Below are positions 21,591 to 32,685 of a stretch of DNA of 64,000 nt, piece after piece. A program made the translations under genes and the position numbers. Below the pieces are notes generated by a model, which had not been told where the DNA came from, did not search any database, and was given only the letters and a program-made list of their open reading frames with translations. Within the stretch, counting starts at the first letter, position 1. Each line of letters begins with the position of its first letter. Origin of the DNA: Orychophragmus violaceus (Eukaryota > Streptophyta > Magnoliopsida > Brassicales > Brassicaceae); NCBI GenBank assembly GCA_030180135.1, contig CM058233.1, positions 107,425,994 to 107,489,993 on the forward strand, in the 5' to 3' direction.

Positions 21591-22456
21591 TGGCATCTAC
21601 AACTATAATGATAGTGAAAATCAATGAGAGATTATGTAAACTAAGATGAAGATGAATCGATGAATTGATGGAATAAAGGCTTGTTTCTGGTCATAAGTCA
21701 CCTAAGAGCATGGCCATTGAGGTATCTTAAGGCCCGGGTTCTTAACTATTCACGTGGGTCCCACGTGAATAGTTAAGAACCCAGGTCCTAAAAATCCTTA
21801 TTTAAGAACTGGTTCTTACACTGTTCATGACACGTGGCGGTTTATCATTCGTCTAATTTTTTTTTTTGAATTTTTTTTTTTTTTTTACACTTTTCCCAAA
21901 AAAAAAAAAAAAATTTTTTTTTTAAGAACCCCCATAGGGGGTTCATTGATGGTCATGCTCTAATATCTCCAAGCTTACGGGAGAAACGAAATGACCATCC
22001 AAAAATCAAAAAAGGCAAAAATAGTTTCTTGCTTGATAAGCAACTTAAACCCTAAGAGAGAAAAGGTGATGGAACTCCTCTTCCCACCAAAAAGATTTTG
22101 CTATTGATTGCAGAGATAAAAAAAAAAATTAAACTCTGGATAATGTACATAAGTTTGGAACATTGAGGAAGATGTTGAATGAAGTTTTGGGTTTTTTTTT
22201 TTTTTTTTGTAAACCATAATCTTTTTATATAGCTTTAATTTTTGCCAATTGTTTTTGATCAGTTTATTGGCTGATGCGCGCGCACACACATATATATATA
22301 TATATATTTGAATTATGGTTTAAAATACAATAGAAATGACAATACAATGTGAATTTAAAACTTTATTGTATAGATTTTTACTATAACTGGCTTAAAAATG
22401 TCATATACTTTACTTTATATTTGTTATAAAATTCAAATATTTATTATTAAAGATAG
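21591..22456. repeat. Tandem duplication, copy 2 (holds MITE)
   Basis: Second copy of the 20699-21316 block, longer because of the MITE at 21706-21960. It includes a TA/CA microsatellite (22276-22312). Its right end merges into the F-box locus 3' flank. Confidence 0.8.
21706..21960. mobile_element. Tourist/PIF-Harbinger-like MITE with G-box palindrome
   Basis: A 255-bp element bounded by TAA target duplications (21703-21705 and 21961-21963), TIRs GAGCATGGCCAT and GAGCATGACCAT. The empty site in the neighbouring duplicate confirms the boundaries exactly. As in the 3345-3602 copy, 21736-21758 and 21760-21782 form a perfect 23-bp palindrome around a one-base loop, with CACGTG in each arm. Confidence 0.92.
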
Positions 22457-22649
22457 ACTTAATGTTAAGAAAGTCAAACAAACTAAACCAAACCAAACCG
22501 AAACTACAAAAATTAAGTCTCCAAACCAAGCAAACTAAATTTCCATATCTTTATTACCAATTGCTTTCCCATCAAACAAGGACTTAATCAATAACAGAAC
22601 CATATCCAGATAAAACATCGAAATATAAATATCCATCATTAATATTAAA
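22457..22649 (-). pseudogene. 3' flank of disrupted F-box locus (copy A)
   Basis: Homologous to 48150-48325, the DNA just downstream of the intact F-box gene, including AAACCAAACCGAAACTAC and CCATATCTTTA words. In the paralog the next bases are TAAATAGG; here the Helitron begins at 22650, and the homology resumes at 38314. Confidence 0.75.
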
Positions 22650-23325
22650 CTAGATTTTGACCCGCACTTAGAAAGTGCGGATTAAATTTTCTTTACAAAT
22701 TTTATTTTTTATTCATTTTGTTAATAGTAGTTTAAATTTTTAATTATGTAATCTAATTTTAATTATAATTGTTTAACCAACATTATAAACATTGAGTTAG
22801 CAATTTAGTTTTTTTTTAAAATGAATTATGTGTTATTTGGAGGAGATATATCGTAAGGATTAAGAGATTAAAATAACGATTTCGCATTATATATTTTAAT
22901 ATGTGTTGTATCGTAAGATCATAGTTTGGAAAAAAAATATATATATGTGAAAACAACTATTGTAAAAGTTATGTGATATATGTTTAATTGTTATTATATT
23001 TATCTAAAATATTATTTTATAAAATACATGTTGTAGTCGTATATATAATTTTCAAATTTGATGGAACTATCCGTTAAAAACTTCATTCAAACATAAAGCA
23101 TAATTTGACGCTTCAAATATTTGAATAATATAAGTATGAAATCATTTTATTATTTTTATTAAGTTTAAAATATATCAACTGAAATTATTTACTATATGCG
23201 AATTTTTTATAGAAAATTTAGAATCGAGATTGGCTAATTAATTTTTCAACCCATTTAATTAATTAAATATTTTTCAGTTTGATGGAAAAACTTGCTAAAA
23301 AGTACAATCGTAAAAACATCAATCG

Positions 23326-23360
<35 letters not shown>

Positions 23361-23734
23361 AAAAAGATATTAAAATATATTTTGAATTAAATCATAAATT
23401 AGAGAATCTTAATTTATATATAATAGTTGATGTTTAAATTATTAATTATATTTATCAATTAATTTGTTTTGATTTTAATTAATTAGAAAAGTGGGACCCA
23501 TTAGAATTTGGTTGTTTGGCTACATGTTTAATAATTGTCTTGTTTGGAAACATGGATTGTAGAGATAATGTTATATTCCCTAATTACTCTTAATGAAATT
23601 TAATTAAATCATTAATATACATTGTTTTACAGTTTTACCCTTAATGAAGATTACAAATCCTAATAATATCAAGGGCAAATTCCGGGAACAACATTTATGT
23701 ACCATGGCAAACCTTCTTGTTTTAATAGTATTGA
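22650..23734 (-). mobile_element. Non-autonomous Helitron, complete
   Basis: On the minus strand it starts TC (23734-23733, TCAATACTATTAAAAC) and ends with a hairpin CCCGCACTT...AAGTGCGG, then CTAG (22653-22650) before a host T. The F-box paralog B preserves the unoccupied A/T site (near 48324). 1085 bp, non-coding, with a (TA)n microsatellite at 23330-23357. Confidence 0.88.
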
Positions 23735-24824
23735 CTAGATTTTGACCCGCACTTAGAAAGTGCGGGTTTAATTTTCTTTACAAATTTTACTTTTTATTCA
23801 TTTTGTTAATAGTAGTTTAGATTTTTAATTATATAATCTAATTTTGATTATAATTATTTAATCAACATTATAAACAGTGAGTTAGCAATTTAGTTTTTTT
23901 TTAAATGAATTATGTGTTATTTGGAGGAGATATATCGTAAGGATTAAGAGATTAAAATAACGATTTCGCATTATATATTTTAATCTGTGTTGTATCGTAA
24001 GATCATAGTTTGGAAAAAAAAATATATATATATATATATATGAAAACAACTATTGTAAAAGTTATGTGGTATATGTTTAATTTTTATTTTATTTATCTAA
24101 AATATTATTTTATAAAATACATGTTGTAGTCGTATATATAATTTGCAAATTTGATGGAACTATCCGTTAAAAACTTCATCTAAACATAAAACATAATTTG
24201 TCGCTTCAAATATTTGAATAATATAAGTATGAAATCGTTTTAATATTTTATTAATTTTAAAATATATCAGCTAAAATTATTTAATATATGCGAATTTTTG
24301 TTTAGAAAATTTATAATCGAGATTGGCTAATTAATTTTTCAACCCGTTTAATTAATTAAATATTTTTCAATTTGATGGAAAAACCTGCTAAAAAGTACAA
24401 TCATAAAAACATCAATCGTAATATATATATATATATATTTGAAACAAAATAAAAAAATATTAAAAAATATTATAAATATATTTTGAATTAAATCATAAAT
24501 TAGAGAATCTTAATTTATATATAATAGTTGATATATATATTATTTATTATATTTATCAATAATTTGTTTTGATTTTAATTAATTAGGAAAGTGGGACCCT
24601 GTTTTCTCTTGTTGACAAAAAAAAAAAGGAAAGTGGGACCCATTTGATTTTGGTTGAATGACTACATGTTTAATAATTGTCTTGTTTGGAAACATGGATT
24701 GTAAAGATAATGTTATATTCCCTAATTACCCTTAATGAAGGTTACAAATCCTAATAATATCAAGGGCAAATTTCGGAAACAACATTTATGTACCATGGTC
24801 AGTCACCTGTTTTAATAGTATAGA
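23735..24824 (-). mobile_element. Second non-autonomous Helitron, head-to-tail with the first
   Basis: Same family as 22650-23734. The minus-strand 3' CTAG (23738-23735) joins directly to the 5' TC of the neighbouring copy with no bases between. Its 5' end reads TCTATACTATTAAAACAGG (24824 leftwards), the familiar start of Arabidopsis-type Helitrons. 1090 bp, non-coding. Confidence 0.88.
24600..24626 (+). mobile_element. Extremely 5'-truncated poly(A) retroposon, 27 bp
   Basis: TGTTTTCTCTTGTTGAC plus an A run, flanked by a perfect 15-bp direct repeat AGGAAAGTGGGACCC (24585-24599 and 24627-24641). Helitron copy 22650-23734 has a single GTGGGACCC here, the empty site. The insertion is copied into the two extra 332-bp units (starts 24932 and 25264). 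It has the signature of LINE-driven target-primed insertion. Confidence 0.75.
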
Positions 24825-25465
24825 TCATAAATTAGAGAATCTTAATTTATATATAATAGTTGATATATAAATTATTTATTATATTTATCAATAATTTGTT
24901 TTGATTTTAATTAATTAGGAAAGTGGGACCCTGTTTTCTCTTGTTGACAAAAAAAAAAAGGAAAGTGGGACCCATTTGATTTTGGTTGTTTGACTACATG
25001 TTTAATAATTGTCTTGTTTGGAAACATGGATTGTAGAGATAATGTTATATTCCCTAATTACCCTTAATGAAGGTTACAAATCCTAATAATATCAAGGGCA
25101 AATTTCGGAAACAACATTTATGTACCATGGTCAGTCACCTGTTTTAATAGTATAGATCATAAATTAGAGAATCTTAATTTATATATAATAGTTGATATAT
25201 AAATTATTTATTATATTTATCAATAATTTGTTTTGATTTTAATTAATTAGGAAAGTGGGACCCTGTTTTCTCTTGTTGACAAAAAAAAAAAAAAGGAAAG
25301 TGGGACCCATTTGATTTTGGTTGTTTGACTACATGTTTAATAATTGTCTTGTTTGGAAACATGGATTGTAGAGATAATGTTATATTCCCTAATTACCCTT
25401 AATGAAGGTTACAAATCCTAATAATATCAAGGGCAAATTTCGGAAACAACATTTATGTACCATGG
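24825..25465 (-). repeat. Two extra tandem copies of the Helitron 5' terminal 332 bp
   Basis: 24825-25156 repeats the last 332 bp of the Helitron, with the full TCTATACTATTAAAAC 5' terminus. A third copy begins at 25157 and is split by the tandem LTR retrotransposon at 25465; its remaining terminus is 38283-38313, where TC meets host DNA. Confidence 0.85.
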
Positions 25466-27094
25466 TGATAAGTGAATTTTTCGGTTCTTGACTCTATCAA
25501 TTCCTCAAAATTACTAAATGTGTCATTGTAATACTTGAGGTTATCAATCCAAATGGGTAAAGAATAAGTCACTAAGAATACATTAAACTTCTTAATCTAA
25601 GCAAAATGGATAAAAGAAGGCTTAAGTAACAATCCTAAACAAACCAAAAGGCAAGAAATCAAATAAGACACTAAACAAAGAGATAAATAAGATAAAATAA
25701 GGATCTTGGGATGAGGCTATGGAGACTAAATGGTTTAGAGACAATCAATGATGCTTCAATCAATCAAACAATGCTAAACAAGACTATGATCATAATTAAG
25801 CTAATCACATTCTCATGTTCATAACTCCTATGCCAATCATTCAATAATTCAATTCTCATTTGCAAATTAAAAGACAAGCATGCATTAATATCCATCAAAT
25901 ACCTTTGAGCAAAGCTAATCCTTAGGCTAAGAACACTAATCATTAGACTAATCCAATTTCTTGGCACTAATCCCTTTGACTAATCCCTAATCAAGATCAA
26001 ATTATCATTTGTGATTAAGAATCAAGCAAGCATTAATTTCGAGTTCTCATTACCAATAATCACCTTAGACAACTAATCTCTTAGGCTAAGATATGAAAAT
26101 CCTCTAAGAAGTTCATTCAAGCATTTCATCGAACACCTTTCGGGCATGAAAAAGCTTAGCATCTAGATTCAACAATTCCTTGCAACCTAGCATAGAGATC
26201 AACTAATTAGAGAAGGATCATTCATAAATAAGTCCTAAACATCACTAATCATCACATAAACCACCTAAATCAACCTCATCCACAAAACCCAAAAACTCTA
26301 CTCCCTAATCATAAAAGAGATATGAGAAATCATAGATAGAAAGAAAGATTAAGATAAACACTTAATTAAAACTCAAGATCTAAAGTTTACAAACCCAAAA
26401 TCATAAACAAAAACTAGAGAGAAATCAAAACTAAGGCTTAGGTAGCTTAGGGTTTTAGAAACCCAAAATTAAGCATTTATAGTAAAAAGGGTCGAACTGG
26501 GTCAACCCAACAAGTCTGGGTCGACCCAAACAAAGGTTGGGTAAAAAAACTTGGTCAAAGGCTGGTAATCTGGGGCTCCTAGCGGTTTGTCTCCCAACCG
26601 CGGGGCTAACCGCGAGTCTTCACGCTCAGATTTCCAAAAATCTCGCGGTTTAGCTACAAACCGCGAGGCTAACCGCGGGGCTCAGTAAATCGGCCATAAC
26701 TTCTCGCATACAACTCCAAACGACTTGAAACCACCTCCATTGGAAAGCTAACTCGATTTTCTACAACTTCTATTTGATGCTCCAAAAGCTAAATATGCAC
26801 GGAAAGGCTTTATTTTGCTCCATCTTTCAAGCTCACCAGCTTGGTCTTTCATCACCATTTCACTTGCAATCACTCATTTGGACTCCAAACTCTTCCAAAC
26901 CTCCTTAGCAACTCCAAGAACCTACAAAGCATAAGAAAACACTCCCAAGAACAACAAATTATGCAAAACCTAACTCTAAATGCACTTAGACTCTAAATGC
27001 AATAAAGAACAAGAAAAGAACATGAATGAATGCAAAATGAGACTAAAACAAGAATTTAACATATGACTAAATGCATGAAAATGCATGAATATCA
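25466..27094 (-). repeat. LTR 1 of tandem element (3'-most)
   Basis: 1629 bp. Differs from LTR 2 by one substitution I can see (T at about 26811). Minus-strand TATAAAT lies at 26481-26475. Contains words GCGGTTTG and CCGCGGGGCTAACCGCG, a GC-rich inverted-repeat cluster at 26580-26690. Confidence 0.92.
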
Positions 27095-27132
27095 ATTCCC
27101 CCAAACTTAAACCTTGCTTGTCCACAAGCAAG
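27095..27132 (-). promoter_or_regulatory. Polypurine tract preceded by hairpin (unit 1)
   Basis: Minus-strand AAGTTTGGGGGAAT (27108-27095) abuts LTR 1. Just upstream CTTGCTTGT and ACAAGCAAG (27113-27121 and 27124-27132) form a perfect 9-bp stem. The same arrangement occurs at 32686-32723 in unit 2. Confidence 0.85.
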
Positions 27133-28854
27133 CATAAGACCATCAAAGCAAATTGGGAGAAAGGTTTGAAAGAGAGAGTTCAAAGCTTTCAAAATCAATT
27201 GTTAAGAATAAGTGGAAACAAAGTCAATACAAGCAATTAAGAGCTACAATCAAGTTTACTCTACTTCAAAAGAGTTAGCCATTCCCATCAACACATGCAT
27301 CAAGTTCAAGCCCCAACCTACACATGAATTCCTATCCTCATTCCCTTTAACATTCATTAAGCAATGGTGGATCATGATTGTGCAAATCAAATGAACACAT
27401 TTGGCTAAGGGTTTAAGGTCTTGAGATAAAAGTGATCTCAAATGAAGTGTGGGTTTCAAAAACAAAGGATCTCTCAAGAAAGGAATGAACTATAGCAAAA
27501 TGCTAAGAGTAAGAAACAACTTATGCATACAAGGATAGATTCTCATTCTACCCAAATCCCTATGATGATCTTAACTCTTCTTCTAAACCCAAGATTCCCT
27601 TCCTAAGCTACCCTTTTCTTAAGGCATTTTTGCCTTCTTATCCCAAATTTGATCACTTCTTTCTTCTTTAAACACTTAGAGGATTTCTTTTCTTTGCTTA
27701 GCTCTTTCTTTTCTTTTTCACTAGTCTCTTTTCTTTCTTTCTTTTTTTTCTTTTGATGCTTGAGCCAACTTTGGCTTCTTTTCTCTCTTTAAAACTTGAG
27801 ACTCATCTTTCATAAACACTTATAGCTATCAACTTTTCTTTTTCTTTTCCAATCCCCTCTTTCTTTTCTCAATCTTTTCCTCATTCCCTTTTTTTTTTCT
27901 TTTCTTCCCAATTCCCCCAAACTTCTTTCCTATCCTATGCATAGCCCAATGATGTAAGGCTAGCTCTACAATGAAGACCTATCCTTGTCGTTCCAAACTC
28001 AACACTTTTTGCCTAGTTGATTCAAGAAAAAGGCCTCTCATCTCTCACTAAAGTGTTTAGGCTTGAAGGAAAGCTTGGTTCAAGGTGGGGAAATCTACTT
28101 GGACTAACAAGAGAGTGGTAGAAAGGGAGAAGATAGTTCAAGTATGTATGAAGTATCCATGAGTTCACCTTTCATTGCACAACATGATAATTCAAGTCAA
28201 TATTAAGAGTTCTAATAGATAGGGAATGATTCAAATCACAACATGTTTCAACCAAGAAGTGAACAATAATGCATGAGATCCAAGAAGGGTTCTTCCTTAA
28301 TTTCAAGTTCACAAGATGCATCCAATAACCACATGCTCAAACAATTTTTTATAAAGAACATAAGCTTTAACTCTCAAACTTTAATGAAAACAATCCTAAA
28401 TGACTTCTAGACTCAACTATATGCTTTCTTTTTGTGAAATGTTTTGAAATTTTGAAATTTTTTTTTTATTTTTTTCTATGCCTTAGATGAATGCATGAGA
28501 CTCAATGGATGCAAAAGATAAAATAAGATCACAAAACACATTATTAGCAACTAGTCTCCTCCCCCAAACTTAAATCACACAGTCCCTTGTGTGAAAGAAG
28601 CAAGGAAAAGAGACCAAAGAAAAAAAATCAAAAATGCAAAATCAAAAAGACAAAAGTTGGAGTGTTACTTGGAGAGTGGAATGGAGAGGAGGAATGGGAG
28701 GTGGAGGCATCTTCGAATGTGGCACAAAGACTCCCCCAAACTTAGACCATTGCATAGGCTTCTCATCCTTTGATTTAGCATTGAAGTCCCTTTGCACCCA
28801 AAACTCTTTCCCTTCTTCCTTGCATTGACCTCAAAGCTCCTCAAAAGATAGACA

Positions 28855-28901
28855 TGGGAATTCCTCCCAAGTGAGCTTGTTTTAAGTCACTAAGCTTGAC
28901 T
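28855..28901 (-). promoter_or_regulatory. Tandem stem-loops at the ORF stop (unit 1)
   Basis: On the minus strand, stem 1 AGTCA/TGACT (28901-28897 with 28889-28885) begins inside the TAG stop codon; stem 2 TGGGA/TCCCA (28869-28865 with 28859-28855) follows after an ACAAGC linker. Counterparts occur at 34446-34492 and, in a different element, at 43011-43058. Function unknown. Confidence 0.65.
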
Positions 28902-30903
28902 ATCCCTTCACTCTTTTTTGGTTAGGGATGTGGCATGAGTTTGTATCACCGGGATCATACTCATCGTAGAACCATCCCTTGAACTCCTTCATCCTTATCT
29001 CCTCAAAAGGGATCTTCCTTGGATCATGAAAGCTTGGTGATATGGTGGAGATTATATCAAGGTAGTTGTGATTGGGTTGAGCCATTGGAGATCCATATTC
29101 TTCATCCTCCTTGAAGGGTTCTTCATTGGGACCATCTTGTTTCTCCATAAGATTCCCTCCAATTAGCTCTTGATTGGGATTTGGTTGCTTTGGTTGCTCT
29201 TCCATGATTGAGAGCTCATCTTGTGTGCTCTCTTCCTTTATCTCCTTGCACTCAACAACCAATCCATCTTCATAAGGCTCTTCCTCATCTCTCACAACAT
29301 CTCTTACTCCTTCATTATTGCTATTGGTTGAATGACCCATGAATGTCTCTTCATCATCTTCATCTTCATACCTTATCACAAGGTCATCACCAAGAGTGCA
29401 ACCAAGAAGCATTTCAAATTCCTTGATAGTCTCTTCAGCCTCTTTCAAGAACTCATCTTGGACTTGAGCATTCTCCTCATGTGTTGGCTCAACAATGCTT
29501 GTATCTTGAGGCAAATGAGCAAAATCAGTGTTGATCATCCTTAAGCTCTCATTATACCCCTCTTGTCCTTCTAATGCCATCTTTGCCAAGTTGAGAAGCT
29601 CTTGATCACATGATTGGAAAGAGTAAGCTTCTTTCAAGAATTCATCTTGGACTTGAGCATTCTCCTCATGTGTTGGCTCAACAATGCTTGCATCTTGAGG
29701 CAAATGAGAAAAATCATTGTTTATCATGCTTAAGCTCTCATTGTACCTCTCTTGTCCTTCCAATGCCAATTTTGTCATGTTGATAAGTTCTTCATCATAA
29801 GAGATTTGAGAAGAGTGAGTTGATTCATGCTCATGCTTTTTTTTTTTTTTTTTTTTTTTAAAAAATATAATTTATATATAATAACCCCAAACCGGGTAGA
29901 TAACCGAGAATACAATCCGAATTTTAAACCAGAAGCCAAAAAACCAAACCGAACCTAAACCAGGGGAATCTGAAACCCTAAGAAGAAAACTCAGAGAATA
30001 TTCCGGCGATTAACTCAGGGACAATCCGGCGAACCACCGCCTCCGATACTCAACGGTTGCGAGTACGGCGTTCTCCGGCCACGGACTGAACCGGCGACCC
30101 TCGGCTAACCGAGAATCCTTCGACGAAACCTCTTCCTCCCCTCTCGATTTCCAGATCTATCACCCACAGTCAGTCGCGAAGCTTACCTCGTCGGACGAGG
30201 AGGACCGTCTGTTGACGCCGACGTGCATAAAGGGCTAGCACCAGTCGCCGCCGAGACATCTTCAGACCACCGTTAACCACCTCTAATCGCAGCTCCTTCC
30301 CTCCTATCTTCACGGCGACTTCCGCGTAAAAGGCGACCCAGATCTGCTTCTTCCCGCCATCCTCTGCGCACGATCTTCGCCTCCGCAGTCCTCTAGCGGT
30401 GCACCGATCGGCGACTTAGCGATTTCTGACGATTCGAACTTCCCCCACCGCCTCTACTCCGCCGCGAAGAAACCCATTCGCGATCCCTGAAAAGCAAACC
30501 CGCGACACTTCTAGCCAACACGGAAACCTCGGTGAACCACTAAGCACTAAGTATCACCGGAGGCTCCTCGCGGCACCGACGGAAACCATCGGCCGCCGGA
30601 GAAGCCCCCTCACCAGATCTACGAAGATGAGAGTCTCTGTCGCCTTTGGGAGAGTTTTTAGAACGATCGCGTGAAACCACGCGCGCGTTCTATTGTCTAT
30701 GATTCATGCTCATGCTCCATGTTCCAAGATTGGTATCCATCACCATATCCATATTGGTACTCATGAGAAGAGTACTCATTTGGAAGATCACCTTGATAAG
30801 TGGATGTGCTTTCAAATCTATGATGACTTGTAGGGTTCCAATCCATCTCTCTTTCTTGAGCTTCTAGCATAGCCCTCAACATTGAAGCTATCTCCGAAGC
30901 CAT
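28900..30903 (-). pseudogene. Element ORF, unit 1, split by LINE-like insertion
   Basis: Reading starts at ATG 30903 (MASEIASMLRAMLEAQ), runs in frame to the insertion at 30700, and continues after it in the same frame at 29837-28900, so the ancestral ORF was continuous, about 370 codons. The 3' portion has its own ATG at 29778 (292 aa). It is very acidic and has an internal duplication of about 65 residues (ALEGQE.YNESL.MIN, EPTHEENAQVQDEFLKEA appears twice) and a GWFYDEYDPGD motif near the C-terminus. It has no zinc knuckle, protease or polymerase motif. I do not recognise the family; a structural or accessory role is only a guess from its position. Confidence 0.75.
29838..30699 (-). mobile_element. 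LINE-like non-LTR retroposon inserted in element ORF (unit 1)
   Basis: Flanked by a 17-bp direct repeat TGATTCATGCTCATGCT (29821-29837 and 30700-30716) and ending on the minus strand in a poly(A) run, the hallmarks of target-primed reverse transcription. About 860 bp. The minus-strand 5' part is GC-rich with many CGG words, like plant LINE 5' untranslated regions; the 3' part is AT-rich. There is no long ORF, so it is either an internally deleted LINE or a large SINE-like parasite. Confidence 0.85.
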
Positions 30904-31040
30904 GCTCTCTTCCTTGTGATTTGCACCTTGCAAAAAGAACAAACACTTGAAAGAAAGTTAGTAACCACACAAACAAAACAAAACAAAAATCTTAGTCTAA
31001 AGAAGAAGAAAAATCCTAGTGACTATTGCTAAACCCAATT

Positions 31041-31053
31041 GGCAACGGCGCCA
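31041..31053 (-). promoter_or_regulatory. Primer binding site, tRNA-Asp type (unit 1)
   Basis: Minus-strand TGGCGCCGTTGCC, 13 bases complementary to the 3' end of plant tRNA-Asp, 3 bp inside LTR 2. Complementarity then stops (AATTGG instead of GGGGA). Confidence 0.85.
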
Positions 31054-31056
31054 AAT

Positions 31057-32685
31057 TGATAAGTGAATTTTTCGGTTCTTGACTCTATCAATTCCTCAAA
31101 ATTACTAAATGTGTCATTGTAATACTTGAGGTTATCAATCCAAATGGGTAAAGAATAAGTCACTAAGAATACATTAAACTTCTTAATCTAAGCAAAATGG
31201 ATAAAAGAAGGCTTAAGTAACAATCCTAAACAAACCAAAAGGCAAGAAATCAAATAAGACACTAAACAAAGAGATAAATAAGATAAAATAAGGATCTTGG
31301 GATGAGGCTATGGAGACTAAATGGTTTAGAGACAATCAATGATGCTTCAATCAATCAAACAATGCTAAACAAGACTATGATCATAATTAAGCTAATCACA
31401 TTCTCATGTTCATAACTCCTATGCCAATCATTCAATAATTCAATTCTCATTTGCAAATTAAAAGACAAGCATGCATTAATATCCATCAAATACCTTTGAG
31501 CAAAGCTAATCCTTAGGCTAAGAACACTAATCATTAGACTAATCCAATTTCTTGGCACTAATCCCTTTGACTAATCCCTAATCAAGATCAAATTATCATT
31601 TGTGATTAAGAATCAAGCAAGCATTAATTTCGAGTTCTCATTACCAATAATCACCTTAGACAACTAATCTCTTAGGCTAAGATATGAAAATCCTCTAAGA
31701 AGTTCATTCAAGCATTTCATCGAACACCTTTCGGGCATGAAAAAGCTTAGCATCTAGATTCAACAATTCCTTGCAACCTAGCATAGAGATCAACTAATTA
31801 GAGAAGGATCATTCATAAATAAGTCCTAAACATCACTAATCATCACATAAACCACCTAAATCAACCTCATCCACAAAACCCAAAAACTCTACTCCCTAAT
31901 CATAAAAGAGATATGAGAAATCATAGATAGAAAGAAAGATTAAGATAAACACTTAATTAAAACTCAAGATCTAAAGTTTACAAACCCAAAATCATAAACA
32001 AAAACTAGAGAGAAATCAAAACTAAGGCTTAGGTAGCTTAGGGTTTTAGAAACCCAAAATTAAGCATTTATAGTAAAAAGGGTCGAACTGGGTCAACCCA
32101 ACAAGTCTGGGTCGACCCAAACAAAGGTTGGGTAAAAAAACTTGGTCAAAGGCTGGTAATCTGGGGCTCCTAGCGGTTTGTCTCCCAACCGCGGGGCTAA
32201 CCGCGAGTCTTCACGCTCAGATTTCCAAAAATCTCGCGGTTTAGCTACAAACCGCGAGGCTAACCGCGGGGCTCAGTAAATCGGCCATAACTTCTCGCAT
32301 ACAACTCCAAACGACTTGAAACCACCTCCATTGGAAAGCTAACTCGATTTTCTACAACTTCTATTTGATGCTCCAAAAGCTAAATATGCACGGAAAGGCT
32401 TCATTTTGCTCCATCTTTCAAGCTCACCAGCTTGGTCTTTCATCACCATTTCACTTGCAATCACTCATTTGGACTCCAAACTCTTCCAAACCTCCTTAGC
32501 AACTCCAAGAACCTACAAAGCATAAGAAAACACTCCCAAGAACAACAAATTATGCAAAACCTAACTCTAAATGCACTTAGACTCTAAATGCAATAAAGAA
32601 CAAGAAAAGAACATGAATGAATGCAAAATGAGACTAAAACAAGAATTTAACATATGACTAAATGCATGAAAATGCATGAATATCA
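31057..32685 (-). repeat. LTR 2 of tandem element (middle)
   Basis: 1629 bp; shared by both units, serving as 5' LTR of unit 1 and 3' LTR of unit 2. Nearly identical to LTR 1. Confidence 0.92.

Larger units (their letters stand above)
27095..31056 (-). mobile_element. Internal domain 1
   Basis: Reading on the minus strand: primer site beside LTR 2 (31053-31041), an ORF broken by a LINE-like insertion (30903-28900), then about 1.8 kb of non-coding, pyrimidine-rich DNA ending in a hairpin and polypurine tract against LTR 1. The interval 27095-28854 has no supported gene but has three additional copies of the polypurine-tract motif. Confidence 0.85.

Noticed and set aside
27212..28828. Small ORFs in the tandem-element 3' region (repeated at 32803-34419)
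   Set aside because: They recur only because the whole internal domain is duplicated; composition is low-complexity and no domain is visible.
30904..30942. Start of the tandem-element ORF at 30942 (and 36540)
   Set aside because: That codon is TTG; the first ATG is at 30903 (36501 in unit 2).
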